Shown piece after piece: positions 25,978 through 34,120 of a DNA stretch of 43,752 bases; positions within the stretch are counted from its first letter, which is position 1, and the number at the start of each line of letters is the position of its first letter. The position numbers and the translations under genes are program-made. The notes under the pieces are model-generated. The model worked only from the letters and a program-made list of their open reading frames with translations. It ran no database searches and was not told the DNA's origin. Source of the stretch: Gallionellaceae bacterium (GTDB taxonomy: Bacteria > Pseudomonadota > Gammaproteobacteria > Burkholderiales > Gallionellaceae); the NCBI GenBank assembly GCA_004297065.1, contig SCUU01000104.1, forward strand, positions 1 to 43,752. Reading direction: 5' to 3'.

Positions 25978-26212
25978 GCATCAGGAATATTTTGTAACGA
26001 GGGGGTGGGTTAAATGCAACACACCCCTAACCCCTCTCAAGAGGGAAATAAAGACAACTACTCTTTACTCGTTCCCAAGCTCTGCTTGGTAACGCAATGG
26101 ATCATGAAGCTCCGGCTTCATAGTTGACTGTAAATATCATTGCTTGCCGGAACGCCATGGGCGACAAGCGTGCATGACTTACCGTGGTTCCGTGATTGCA
26201 TAGGGAGAAAAA
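25978..26212. other. intergenic region with three short hairpins
   Basis: Contains CCTCT/AGAGG near 26033-26046, CCAAGC-TCT-GCTTGG (26075-26089) and TGAAGC-TCCG-GCTTCA (26105-26120). The last two lie within a sequence of the GTTCCCAAGCTC...GAAGCTCCGGCTTC type that is dispersed in many bacterial genomes. No clear terminator T run and no promoter was identified. Confidence 0.6.
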
Positions 26213-27166
26213 ATGAAATCGTCACATCTATTACATATCGGCCGTGGCGCTGGCGCATTCATGCGCTGCCTTGCCATTTCCGCGTTGTTCGCTTCGCTTT
26301 TCGCAGGCACTGCCCGCGCCGAGAACATCCCCCCCTTCGACATCAACATGGATCAGGTCGAGTTTAACCACAAGGGCGACTTTGCCGATTCCAAGACCTA
26401 TTTCATCCCGACGGTTTACCTGCGCGTGATGGCTCGCACCCAAACGTCTATCAGCAGCCAAGGCTCCTCGGGTGCTTCGGCCAAGGCCAAGATATTCATC
26501 GATGGCCTCGATAAGAAGCTGTTTCAGGGCTTGGCGAAAAAGGTCTATGACGACCTGGTCGCCAAGATTCGCGCAGCCGGTTACACCGTGCTCACTTACG
26601 ACGATCTGAAATCAGAGATGACCGGAATGGAGCGGATGAAGGCGAACGAGAAGTACGGTTTCCCGACAAAATGGTCCGATGGCGCAAGCGGTGTTGATTT
26701 TGCGATTGTTACGCCGTCGGACGAACAGGCATTCGATTACGGCTTCACCGGGATTATGTTCGGCTACAGGGGCATTGCCAAGACCAAAGATGTCGTGGTG
26801 TTGGTACCGGATATTCACTTCAGCATCACCGAAGTGGCGGGATCGACCGACAGCAATATCTGGGGCAAATCCGCTTCGCTCGCCGTGCTGCCGCCGATGC
26901 GCCTGTATTGGGCCATGGTGAATGCGCTTCCTCCCGATGCCAGCGGCGGCGACATCCGTATCCGGCAGCACGGCAAACGGCTGGCCGCCGAAGTTGCGGG
27001 CACGGTCAAGAAAGTGTCGGAAGAAGGTTCCGATTACGCCGGTTGGGCGCGGACCACGGCGGACTATACCTTTACGCTGGATCCTGTAGCCGTTTCCACC
27101 GGTATCCTGCGCGTGGGATATGCGATCAACGATCTCACTGTGAAAACGATCAAGGATGAGCACTGA
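26213..27166 (+). CDS. secreted protein of unknown function
   Basis: A 317-residue protein with an N-terminal signal peptide (hydrophobic core about 17-32, cleavage after ARA at about 36), so probably periplasmic. The mature part has VYLRVMART, AKAKIFIDGLDKKLFQGLAKKVYDDLVAKIRAAGYTVLTYDDL and DVVVLVPDIHFSITEV, suggesting an alpha/beta fold. No cysteines remain in the mature region and no catalytic motif is recognised. The start has a good GGGAGA nine bases upstream. No confident family name can be given. Confidence 0.8.
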   Translation: MKSSHLLHIGRGAGAFMRCLAISALFASLFAGTARAENIPPFDINMDQVEFNHKGDFADSKTYFIPTVYLRVMARTQTSISSQGSSGASAKAKIFIDGLDKKLFQGLAKKVYDDLVAKIRAAGYTVLTYDDLKSEMTGMERMKANEKYGFPTKWSDGASGVDFAIVTPSDEQAFDYGFTGIMFGYRGIAKTKDVVVLVPDIHFSITEVAGSTDSNIWGKSASLAVLPPMRLYWAMVNALPPDASGGDIRIRQHGKRLAAEVAGTVKKVSEEGSDYAGWARTTADYTFTLDPVAVSTGILRVGYAINDLTVKTIKDEH

Positions 27167-27543
27167 GGGGTTGTAACAAGATATTGCCGGAGTCTGATCG
27201 CCGCGGGGAGTTAGGAAGGGGTTCGTTACATAATTTTATGTTTATCCCAAATAATCCATTAGGAAATGCTGCCCGCTTCCCCCTTTGCAAAGGGGGGAAT
27301 GCAGCTTCGCAACCCGGCGCGGCGCTAATGAACAATCTGGGTTGAAAGTACTCTTGATGATTAAGCTCGGGTAAGCGTAGTATGAACGCGCAACACCCAA
27401 AGACTGTCAGGTTGCCAGGCACCGTGTGATTGACTGTTCTGGAATGACTCGCGCCAACCTCGTCACGTCGATCCGGGGATGCCGAAGCGAGTCGGGTTCC
27501 ATGCGGGCGCGGTGCATCCCGTTGCAGAGAAATGGAGGAAATC
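27167..27543. other. 377-bp intergenic region, little recognisable content
   Basis: Holds one perfect palindrome, TCCCCCTTTGC / GCAAAGGGGGGA (about 27278-27298), of the CCCCCTTT...AAAGGGGG kind seen dispersed in many genomes. No open frame with coding character was found. The promoter of the next gene should be in the last 100 bp but was not identified. Confidence 0.6.
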
Positions 27544-27939
27544 ATGGCCGCATTTTTCGGAATTGAGGAAATCAATGCGCAGGGCTTCATAGACAAAAGC
27601 ATCGTATGCCTTCCCCGCTCGCCAGATGGTAAAGCAGATTTGCACAGCACTGTTTCTGCCATCAAGAACGAAGACATTGTCTTCATCAAGCACGGCATCC
27701 CGCGCGCCAATTTGCACATTAAAGCCGTGGGGGTGGTGCGCTCCGACTATCCGACCGGAAGCGGTGCCGATATTTGCTTGCCCGTCGAGTGGGTATGGCA
27801 GGGCGAAAAAGTGCTGGAGAACTTTGACGAAGAGTTGTCTTTATGCGGCAACGCGCTTTATGAAGAGCACAACATTCTGGTGCAAAGGGAAATCATCGAC
27901 TTGCTACCGGCGCGATACCGGTTGCCGCAAGAGTGGTAA
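27544..27939 (+). CDS. small protein of unknown function, possibly PUA/EVE-like
   Basis: A 131-residue soluble protein. The middle part, with NEDIVFIKHGIPRANLHIKAVGVVRSDYPTG and VEWVWQGEKV, has the pattern of small beta-barrel domains of the PUA/EVE kind: a statement that something is allowed, an AVG strand, then an aromatic VEW strand. This is a visual resemblance only. The ATG at 27544 is chosen because GGAGGAAATC precedes it; an ATG 12 bp earlier overlaps that site. It stands alone, convergent with nth. Confidence 0.65.
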   Translation: MAAFFGIEEINAQGFIDKSIVCLPRSPDGKADLHSTVSAIKNEDIVFIKHGIPRANLHIKAVGVVRSDYPTGSGADICLPVEWVWQGEKVLENFDEELSLCGNALYEEHNILVQREIIDLLPARYRLPQEW

Positions 27940-28011
27940 AGCCAAGAGCCGCCGCCGGGTGAGAGCCCGCCATGATGGTGGCGGCGAGGGGCGTTTGCGC
28001 TTTGCCCGGCA

Positions 28012-28647
28012 TCAAACGGAGTTCTTCCCCTTGAACTCGCATAAATCCCGGATGACGCATTCGCCGCATTTCGGTTTGCGCGCCACACATACATAGCGTC
28101 CATGCAGGATGAGCCAGTGGTGGGCGTCCTGCTTGAATTCGTCCGGCACCACTTTCATGAGTTTTTTTTCCACCTCGGTTACGTCTTTGCCGGGAGCCAA
28201 GCCGATGCGGTTGCTGATGCGGAAGATATGCGTGTCCACCGCGATGGTGGGGTGCCCGAAGGCGGTGTTGAGGATTACGTTGGCGGTCTTGCGCCCCACG
28301 CCGGGCAAGGCCTCCAGCGCCTCGCGCGTTTGCGGCACATGGCCGCCATGCTGTTCCAGCAGGGTGCGGCACATCTGGATGATGTGTTTGCTCTTGGTCT
28401 GATACAGGCCGATACGCTGCACGTATTCGCGCAGCCCGGCCTCGCCCAAGTCGAATATTTTTTGCGGCGTGTTGGCGAAGGGGAAGAGTTCGCGCGTGGC
28501 GAGGTTGACGCTCTTGTCGGTGGCCTGTGCCGAGAGGATCACCGCTACCAGCAGCTCGAACGGCGATTGGTGTTCCAGTTCGGTGGTGGGGTGAGGGTTC
28601 GCCGCTTGCAGGCGCAGGAAAATCTCGCGGCGCTTGGCTGGATTCAT
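28012..28647 (-). CDS. nth: endonuclease III
   Basis: DNA glycosylase/AP lyase for oxidised pyrimidines in base excision repair. The 211 residues match E. coli Nth. The helix-hairpin-helix with catalytic Lys is LPGVGRKTANV, the catalytic Asp is in AVDTHIFR, and the C-terminal 4Fe-4S cluster cysteines follow C-x6-C-x2-C-x5-C in VCVARKPKCGECVIRDLC. It is the last gene of the rsx operon, 7 bp after rsxE, the same order as in E. coli. Confidence 0.97.
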   Translation of the reverse strand: MNPAKRREIFLRLQAANPHPTTELEHQSPFELLVAVILSAQATDKSVNLATRELFPFANTPQKIFDLGEAGLREYVQRIGLYQTKSKHIIQMCRTLLEQHGGHVPQTREALEALPGVGRKTANVILNTAFGHPTIAVDTHIFRISNRIGLAPGKDVTEVEKKLMKVVPDEFKQDAHHWLILHGRYVCVARKPKCGECVIRDLCEFKGKNSV

Positions 28648-28654
28648 TGCCCGT

Positions 28655-29362
28655 TCAGTGTGTCGCGGGTGAGCAGCCGCCGTCTATCGGTGCGGAGGTG
28701 GTGGCGAGTCCTTTGCGTTTTTGCTCCTTGCGCACATTGAGCCAGTTCTTGCCCGCGATGAGGCAACCCAGGCCGATGAACGCGCCGGGCGGCAGGATGG
28801 CGAGCAGGAAGCCTTTGTAGTTGGGGACGACGTGGATGACCCAGTCTTTTGTTGCTTCGCCCAGCGCGAGGTCGATGCCCGAGAGCAGGGTGCCGTGGCC
28901 GACGATTTCGCGCATGCCGCCCAGCACGGCGAGCACGGCAGTCAGCCCCAGCCCCATGGCAAAGCCATCCATGGCCGACGCGCCCAGCGGATTTTTCGAG
29001 GCGAAGGCTTCCACGCGCGCCAGCACGATGCAGTTGGTGACGATGAGCGGGATGAAAATGCCCAGCACCACGTACAGTCCGTACATGTAGGCATTCATCA
29101 GGTACTGCACCACGGTGACCAGCACCGCGATGATGAGGATGAATACCGGGATGCGGATTTCGTTAGGCACGTAATTGCGGATCGGCGCAATGGCCGCACC
29201 GCTCAAGGCCATCACGACTGCGGTCGCCAAACCCAGGCTTACGCCGTTCACCACCGAACTGCTCACTGCCAGGATCGGGCACATGCCGAGTAGTTGTACG
29301 ACGCCGGTGTTTTGCTTCCATACGCCGTTGTAGAGAATGTCTTTATATTCCTGAAGGTTCAT
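28655..29362 (-). CDS. rsxE: electron transport complex subunit RsxE/RnfE
   Basis: Integral membrane subunit of the Rnf/Rsx complex, homologous to NqrD. The 235 residues have about six helices and the family blocks NTGVVQLLGMCPILAVS, RNYVPNEIRIPVFILIIA and PLIVTNCIVLARVEAFAS. Its ATG overlaps the rsxG stop by 4 bp. RsxA and RsxE together hold an intramembrane iron centre through conserved cysteines in the CPxLA and TNCxVL motifs. Confidence 0.96.
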   Translation of the reverse strand: MNLQEYKDILYNGVWKQNTGVVQLLGMCPILAVSSSVVNGVSLGLATAVVMALSGAAIAPIRNYVPNEIRIPVFILIIAVLVTVVQYLMNAYMYGLYVVLGIFIPLIVTNCIVLARVEAFASKNPLGASAMDGFAMGLGLTAVLAVLGGMREIVGHGTLLSGIDLALGEATKDWVIHVVPNYKGFLLAILPPGAFIGLGCLIAGKNWLNVRKEQKRKGLATTSAPIDGGCSPATH

Positions 29363-30033
29363 TTCTGTTTCTCCTTAACCCCTCCCGACCTCCCCTTATC
29401 AGGGGAGGAGGTGTTTGCCGCAAATAGTGTGTCGCGGTTCGCGGCAAAATACTGCAAGGCTTTATTCACCGCTTTGACCACCGCGCGCGGGGTGATGGTG
29501 GCACCCGCCATGTAGTCGAACTGGCCGCCGTCTTTTTTCACTTTCCAGTCGGCATCTTTGTACGCCTCGCGCGACTTTCCGTCAAAACCTTTGATCCACG
29601 CGCTTTTCGGTAGTTCGATGTAGTCGCCCAGCCCCGGTGTTTCCTTGTGCGCCACTGCGCGCACGCCGGCCAGTTCGCCATTGGCGCGCACGGCGAGGAT
29701 GAGCCATATTTTGCCGCTATAACCATCGGGTGCGACGGACTCCAAGACCACGGCGGATGGCTCGCCTTTGAGGCGGGCGCGATAAGCCGTGGTGATATCT
29801 TCTGTGCCCAGCAGGTCGGTGGCGGGAATGTCCAGCGTGTCCTGGATGATGTCGTTGTCGAACAGTGTCGGCGGCACGATCTGGGTGATGAGTTTGAGCT
29901 TCTCGGCTTTTTCGCTCTTCACGATCTCGTCGTGCGTGAGGAAGAAGGTAGAAGCTAAAACTGCCGTGCCGATGACAGCGAAGAAGATCAGGTTAGCCGC
30001 CGATTGCAGACTGGCGCGGGCTAGACGTTTCAT
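29359..30033 (-). CDS. rsxG: electron transport complex subunit RsxG/RnfG
   Basis: Flavoprotein subunit with one N-terminal helix (about 12-32) and a periplasmic FMN-binding domain. The flavin is expected to be bound covalently through phosphate to the Thr of the AGATIT motif (Thr179) by ApbE. Family blocks ETPGLGDYIE and DYMAGATITPRAVVKAV are present. With the start at MKRLARAS it has 224 residues; an upstream in-frame ATG inside rsxD is not used. ATGA overlaps join it to both rsxD and rsxE. Confidence 0.95.
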   Translation of the reverse strand: MKRLARASLQSAANLIFFAVIGTAVLASTFFLTHDEIVKSEKAEKLKLITQIVPPTLFDNDIIQDTLDIPATDLLGTEDITTAYRARLKGEPSAVVLESVAPDGYSGKIWLILAVRANGELAGVRAVAHKETPGLGDYIELPKSAWIKGFDGKSREAYKDADWKVKKDGGQFDYMAGATITPRAVVKAVNKALQYFAANRDTLFAANTSSPDKGRSGGVKEKQK

Positions 30034-31058
30034 TTGCCGCCCCCCTTCTTGCCGAACACTTTGGGTTGCGTCCACGCGTCGATCAGCGGCACGCAGATGT
30101 TCATGAACAGTGTGGCGAACGCCATGCCGTCGGGGAAGCCGCCGAAAGCGCGAATCAGATAAGTGAGCATGCCCGCGCCGACGGCGAAGATAATCTTGCC
30201 TTTGGCCGTGGTGGGCGAAGTGACCGGGTCGGTGAGGATGAAAAACGCGCCTATCATGGCCGCACCGGAGAACCAGTGGAACAGCGGCGTGACGTAATGC
30301 GCCGGGTCGATGAGATGGAAGATGCCCGCCGTGGCGAACAGCGCGCCGAGATACACCAGCGGCAGATGCCAGGTGATGATGCGGTTCAGCAACAGATAGA
30401 TGCCGCCGATGGCGAAACCGAGCGCCACCATCTCGCTGCCTTTGCCCGCCAGACGCCCGTAGATGGGCATGTCGCGGATGTCATGCACCGAAAGGCCGAG
30501 ATGCAATTGCGTCTTCAGCGTGTCCAGCGGGGTGGCCATCGTCACCGCATCCAGCGTCAACCCGTTCGGCAACGTGCCGTTGAAGATGTAGCCAAGTTGC
30601 TCCGCGAACGACAACTCGACACCGCCCAGCGCATGCGGCGTGAGCCAATGCGTCATGTGCACGGGGAAGGAGATGATGAGCACCGCATAACCGATCATCG
30701 CCGGGTTGAACGGGTTGTTGCCCAGCCCCCCGTACAGATGTTTGGAGACCGCGATGGCGAATGCGGTGCCGACCACCACCATCCACCACGGAGCGAGGGG
30801 CGGAATCGACAACGCCAGCAACCAAGCGGTGAGCAGCGCACTGTTGTCGGACAGGAATGGTTTGAGCGGACGGTTGCGCAATGTGAGCATGGCCGCCTCG
30901 GTCGCCAGCGCGGTGATGGAAGCCAGCGTGAGCGACACCAGTATGGCCGGGCCGAAATACCACACGTACAGCGCGATGCCGGGAACGAGCGCCAGCATGA
31001 CCTTGAACATGATCTCGCTGACGCTGCTGGATTTGGTGATGAAGGGCGATATCCACAT
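30030..31058 (-). CDS. rsxD: electron transport complex subunit RsxD/RnfD
   Basis: Membrane subunit homologous to NqrB, 342 residues with about nine helices. The FMN attachment site is Thr176 in VTMATPLD. Conserved GGLGNNPFNPAMIGYA and FILTDPVTSPTT are seen. The start MWISPFIT is chosen because it lies 4 bp after the rsxC stop; a longer open frame runs back into rsxC. It is coupled to rsxG by an ATGA overlap. Confidence 0.95.
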   Translation of the reverse strand: MWISPFITKSSSVSEIMFKVMLALVPGIALYVWYFGPAILVSLTLASITALATEAAMLTLRNRPLKPFLSDNSALLTAWLLALSIPPLAPWWMVVVGTAFAIAVSKHLYGGLGNNPFNPAMIGYAVLIISFPVHMTHWLTPHALGGVELSFAEQLGYIFNGTLPNGLTLDAVTMATPLDTLKTQLHLGLSVHDIRDMPIYGRLAGKGSEMVALGFAIGGIYLLLNRIITWHLPLVYLGALFATAGIFHLIDPAHYVTPLFHWFSGAAMIGAFFILTDPVTSPTTAKGKIIFAVGAGMLTYLIRAFGGFPDGMAFATLFMNICVPLIDAWTQPKVFGKKGGGK

Positions 31059-31062
31059 GGCG

Positions 31063-32748
31063 TTATTCGTTCTTTCGTTCGGCATCGGAAAGTGCCATTT
31101 CGTGAGCTTGTGCGCGGCGCGCATCCGCCTCGGCGATCTCTGCCTGTTGCTGCGGAGTCAGCGCTTCGGTGTTCTGCGGCTTGCTGGCAGCGGCCTGCTC
31201 TTTGGCGCGTGCCAGCGCGGCGTCGATGCGCAGTTGCATCGTGTCGTCCGGGTCTGCATTCGGGTCTGGCGGAGTGACGATCTGCGCTTGGGCCGCATCT
31301 GCGACCGCTTTTGCCGCCGCTGCGGCTTTCTCTTTTTGCGCCAGCTTTTCGGCTTTCTCCTGCTTTTCGCGTTCGATACGGAGCTGGCGGTACTCGTGGC
31401 GTTCGCGCGCCACTTCTGCCGCCTGGCTCTCCTGTTCGCGCGCCCAGATCTCGCTCTTGGCGTAGCGGTAGAAATTCACCAGCGGGATGTTGCTGGGGCA
31501 CACGTAAGCGCAAGCGCCGCACTCGATGCAGTCGAACAGATGAAATTCCTGCGCCTTGCCGAAATTATTTGATTTGGCGAACCAATGCAGATCCTGCGGT
31601 TGCAAGTCTGCCGGGCAGACTTCCGCGCAACGCGTGCAGCGTATGCACGGCAGCGCGGGCTTGGGGGGCGGGAACAGCGCGGGCGAGGAGGCGATGATGC
31701 AGTTGGCGGCCTTGGTGATGCCCACCGTGGCGGCGGGAAGCTGCACGCCCATCATCGGGCCGCCCATGATGTGTTTGTCGGTATCGGGGCGAGCGCCCGC
31801 TTGTGCGACCAGTTCATCGACCGGCGTGCCGAGCAGCACTTCAAAATTTTGCGCGCGCTCGACGTTGCCGGTGACTGTGACGATGCGCGACAGCAGCGGC
31901 TCGCCGTGCGCGATGGCGCGCCATGCGCAGTAGGCGGTGGCGACGTTGAAGCATTGCACGCCCATCTCGGTGGAGCGCACGCCCGCAGCGACCTCGATGC
32001 CGGTGAGGATGCGGATCAGTTGTTTGGCGCCGCCGCTCGGATACACCGTCGGTACGGCGATTACTCGCACGTGTGCGTGCTTGCCGTCGATCACGGCCCG
32101 GCGCATCGCGGCGATGGCCTCGGGTTTGTTGTCCTCGATGCCGACCAGCACCTCTTCCGCATACAGCAGTTCGCGCAACACTTCCGCGCCGCGCAGGATG
32201 TCGCCGGCGCGCTCGCGCATCAGCATGTCATCGCAGGTGATGTAAGGCTCGCATTCGGCACCGTTGAGCACCATGGTTTTGATCTTGTGCTTGTTGGCGT
32301 AGGCCTTTATGTCGCTGGGGAATACCGCCCCGCCCAAGCCGACCACGCCTGCCTGCCGCAGCAGATGGCGCAAATCGCTGTGCGCAGTCTGTTTGTAATC
32401 GACACCGCCATGTTCTATCCACTCGTCACGGCCGTCGGGAATGAGGGTCACGCACAAATCGGGCAGGCCGGAATGGTGTGCCACCAGTTGCATGTCGATG
32501 GCGCTCACCGTGCCGGATGTCGGCGCATGTACCGCGCTGGAAAGGCGGCCCTCCGGTTTGCCGATGAGCTGCCCCTTGAGCACGCGCTCGCCGATTTGCA
32601 CGACAGGTTTTGCGAGTGTGCCTACATGCTGGTGCAAAGGAATGACCAGTTTCGAGGGCAGCGCGGCCAAGGCGATGGGAGTGCGCGTCGATTCAGTCTT
32701 GTGCGTGGGCGGGTGTACACCGCCGTGGAATTTGAAGGTTGCTCTCAT
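31063..32748 (-). CDS. rsxC: electron transport complex subunit RsxC/RnfC
   Basis: Peripheral NADH/FMN- and Fe-S-binding subunit, the entry point for electrons. The 561 residues begin MRATFKFHGGVHPP. There are a NADH/FMN domain with GGAVFPSDIKAY and NGAECEPYITCDD, a SLBB domain, and two 4Fe-4S sets in CIRCTRCAEVCP and CIECGACAYVCP. The tail (about 455-561) is a charged coiled-coil rich in Ala, Glu and Lys, of medium length for RsxC, which varies widely here. The start at 32748 fits the family; a frame open further upstream runs into the intergenic repeat. Confidence 0.95.
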   Translation of the reverse strand: MRATFKFHGGVHPPTHKTESTRTPIALAALPSKLVIPLHQHVGTLAKPVVQIGERVLKGQLIGKPEGRLSSAVHAPTSGTVSAIDMQLVAHHSGLPDLCVTLIPDGRDEWIEHGGVDYKQTAHSDLRHLLRQAGVVGLGGAVFPSDIKAYANKHKIKTMVLNGAECEPYITCDDMLMRERAGDILRGAEVLRELLYAEEVLVGIEDNKPEAIAAMRRAVIDGKHAHVRVIAVPTVYPSGGAKQLIRILTGIEVAAGVRSTEMGVQCFNVATAYCAWRAIAHGEPLLSRIVTVTGNVERAQNFEVLLGTPVDELVAQAGARPDTDKHIMGGPMMGVQLPAATVGITKAANCIIASSPALFPPPKPALPCIRCTRCAEVCPADLQPQDLHWFAKSNNFGKAQEFHLFDCIECGACAYVCPSNIPLVNFYRYAKSEIWAREQESQAAEVARERHEYRQLRIEREKQEKAEKLAQKEKAAAAAKAVADAAQAQIVTPPDPNADPDDTMQLRIDAALARAKEQAAASKPQNTEALTPQQQAEIAEADARRAQAHEMALSDAERKNE

Positions 32749-32779
32749 CGGGATGCGATCCCGAAAACAACAAATGCAA

Positions 32780-32896
32780 TTAGCCACGGATGAACACCTC
32801 GAAGAGGTTCTTGTGCCCTCCGGGTACGGATACCCACGGATGAAAAACCGGGTAGGGTGGCTTTATCCGTGTACATCTGCGTGCATCCGCGGCTAA
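32780..32896. repeat. 117-bp palindromic repeat inside the rsx operon
   Basis: Lies in the 166-bp gap between rsxB and rsxC. The ends are inverted: TTAGCCACGGATGAAC at the left and GTGCATCCGCGGCTAA at the right. CACGGAT/ATCCGTG pairs recur inside. The sequence belongs to the ATCCGTG...CATCCGTGGCTAA type dispersed in many bacterial genomes. The other rsx junctions overlap or are very tight, so this one is a clear later insertion. Confidence 0.75.
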
Positions 32897-32914
32897 TAAA
32901 ATTTTTGAATGCCA

Positions 32915-33460
32915 TTACACGCGCTCCAATGCAAACACCGGATAGCGCCACTTCCAGTTGGTGATGTCTTCGCCGACGGGCAGCATGCTGATGCAATCGA
33001 CCGGGCACGGTGCGATGCACAACTCACACCCCGTGCATTCCTGCGCGATGATGGTGTGCATCTGTTTCGCCGCACCGGCGATGGCGTCCACCGGGCAGGC
33101 CTGGATGCACAGCGTGCAACCGATGCAGGTGTTCTCGTCGATGAACGCGACAGCTTTGCCCTTGGGCGCGGCGCCTTCGCCGAAGGGGATGAATTCTTTG
33201 CCGAGCAACTCGGCGAGTTTGTGTATGCCTTCTTCGCCGCCGGGCGGGCATTTATTGATCTCGGCTTCGCCTTTGGCGATGGCTTCGGCATAAGGTTTGC
33301 AGCCCGGGAAGCCGCACTGGCCGCATTGCGTCTGCGGCAACACCGCGTCGATCTTGTCCACCAGCGGGTTGCCCTGCACCTTGAACTTGATCGCGGAGAA
33401 ACCCAGCACCGCACCCAGAAACAAGGCGATGCCGATCATCACCCAAAGTGCGGAGATCAT
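32915..33460 (-). CDS. rsxB: electron transport complex subunit RsxB/RnfB
   Basis: Ferredoxin-like subunit, 181 residues, anchored by one N-terminal helix. [10 protein letters not shown] cluster motif (about residues 46-54) is followed by two ferredoxin 4Fe-4S motifs, [12 protein letters not shown] and [12 protein letters not shown]. The start at MISALWVM is fixed by the 4-bp ATGA overlap with rsxA. The open frame extends upstream across rsxA in another phase and is not coding there. Confidence 0.96.
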   Translation of the reverse strand: MISALWVMIGIALFLGAVLGFSAIKFKVQGNPLVDKIDAVLPQTQCGQCGFPGCKPYAEAIAKGEAEINKCPPGGEEGIHKLAELLGKEFIPFGEGAAPKGKAVAFIDENTCIGCTLCIQACPVDAIAGAAKQMHTIIAQECTGCELCIAPCPVDCISMLPVGEDITNWKWRYPVFALERV

Positions 33461-34032
33461 TTCACCAGACCCGAGAAACCCATGAACGACAGGCTCATCA
33501 GCCCGGCGGTGACCATCGCGATAGCGGAGCCCTTGAAGATGCCGGGCACATCCGCGCCTTCCAGACGCTCGCGGATGCCGGCGAACAACACCATCACCAG
33601 CGTGAAACCGAGCGAGCCGCCGAAACCGAACAGCAGCGACTCCATGAAATCGTGCTTGGCCTGCACATTGAGCAGCGGGATGCCGAGCACCGCGCAGTTG
33701 GTGGTGATCAGCGGCAGGTAGATGCCCAGCACCTGGTACAAGGCCGGGCTGGTTTTTTGCACCACCATTTCGGTGAATTGCACGATACCGGCGATAACCA
33801 CGATGAACGACAGCGTGGTGAGGTAAGCGAGGTCGGGGCCGAGCAGGTAATGCTGGATGAGATAGCTGGCGCCGGAACCCAGGGTCAGCACGAAGGTGGT
33901 GGCCGCGCCCATGCCGACGGCGGCTTCCAGTTTTTTGGAAACCCCCATGAACGGGCACAGCCCGAGTATCTTCACCATCACGATGTTGTTGACGAACACC
34001 GTGCTGACGAGAATGAGTAAGTATTCGGTCAT
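33457..34032 (-). CDS. rsxA: electron transport complex subunit RsxA/RnfA
   Basis: Integral membrane subunit homologous to NqrE, 191 residues with about six helices. It starts [32 protein letters not shown], typical of the family, and has TNCAVLG for the shared iron centre with RsxE. It is the first gene of rsxA-B-C-D-G-E-nth. The complex couples electron transfer between ferredoxin and NAD to ion movement, and in E. coli keeps SoxR reduced. Confidence 0.96.
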   Translation of the reverse strand: MTEYLLILVSTVFVNNIVMVKILGLCPFMGVSKKLEAAVGMGAATTFVLTLGSGASYLIQHYLLGPDLAYLTTLSFIVVIAGIVQFTEMVVQKTSPALYQVLGIYLPLITTNCAVLGIPLLNVQAKHDFMESLLFGFGGSLGFTLVMVLFAGIRERLEGADVPGIFKGSAIAMVTAGLMSLSFMGFSGLVK

Positions 34033-34120
34033 TGCGCTGCCTTCCTCTTAAGGCGGCGGATTATCCGCCGATTTATTGCGCGCTTCAACCGCCTTGGGGC
34101 TATATGGATATTCCGCGAAG

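Noticed and set aside
30066-32793. Very long open frames on the plus strand opposite rsxC and rsxD (about 400 codons each)
   Set aside because: They mirror high-GC codon bias of the real genes, have no family resemblance and no ribosome binding sites. The antisense genes are beyond doubt.
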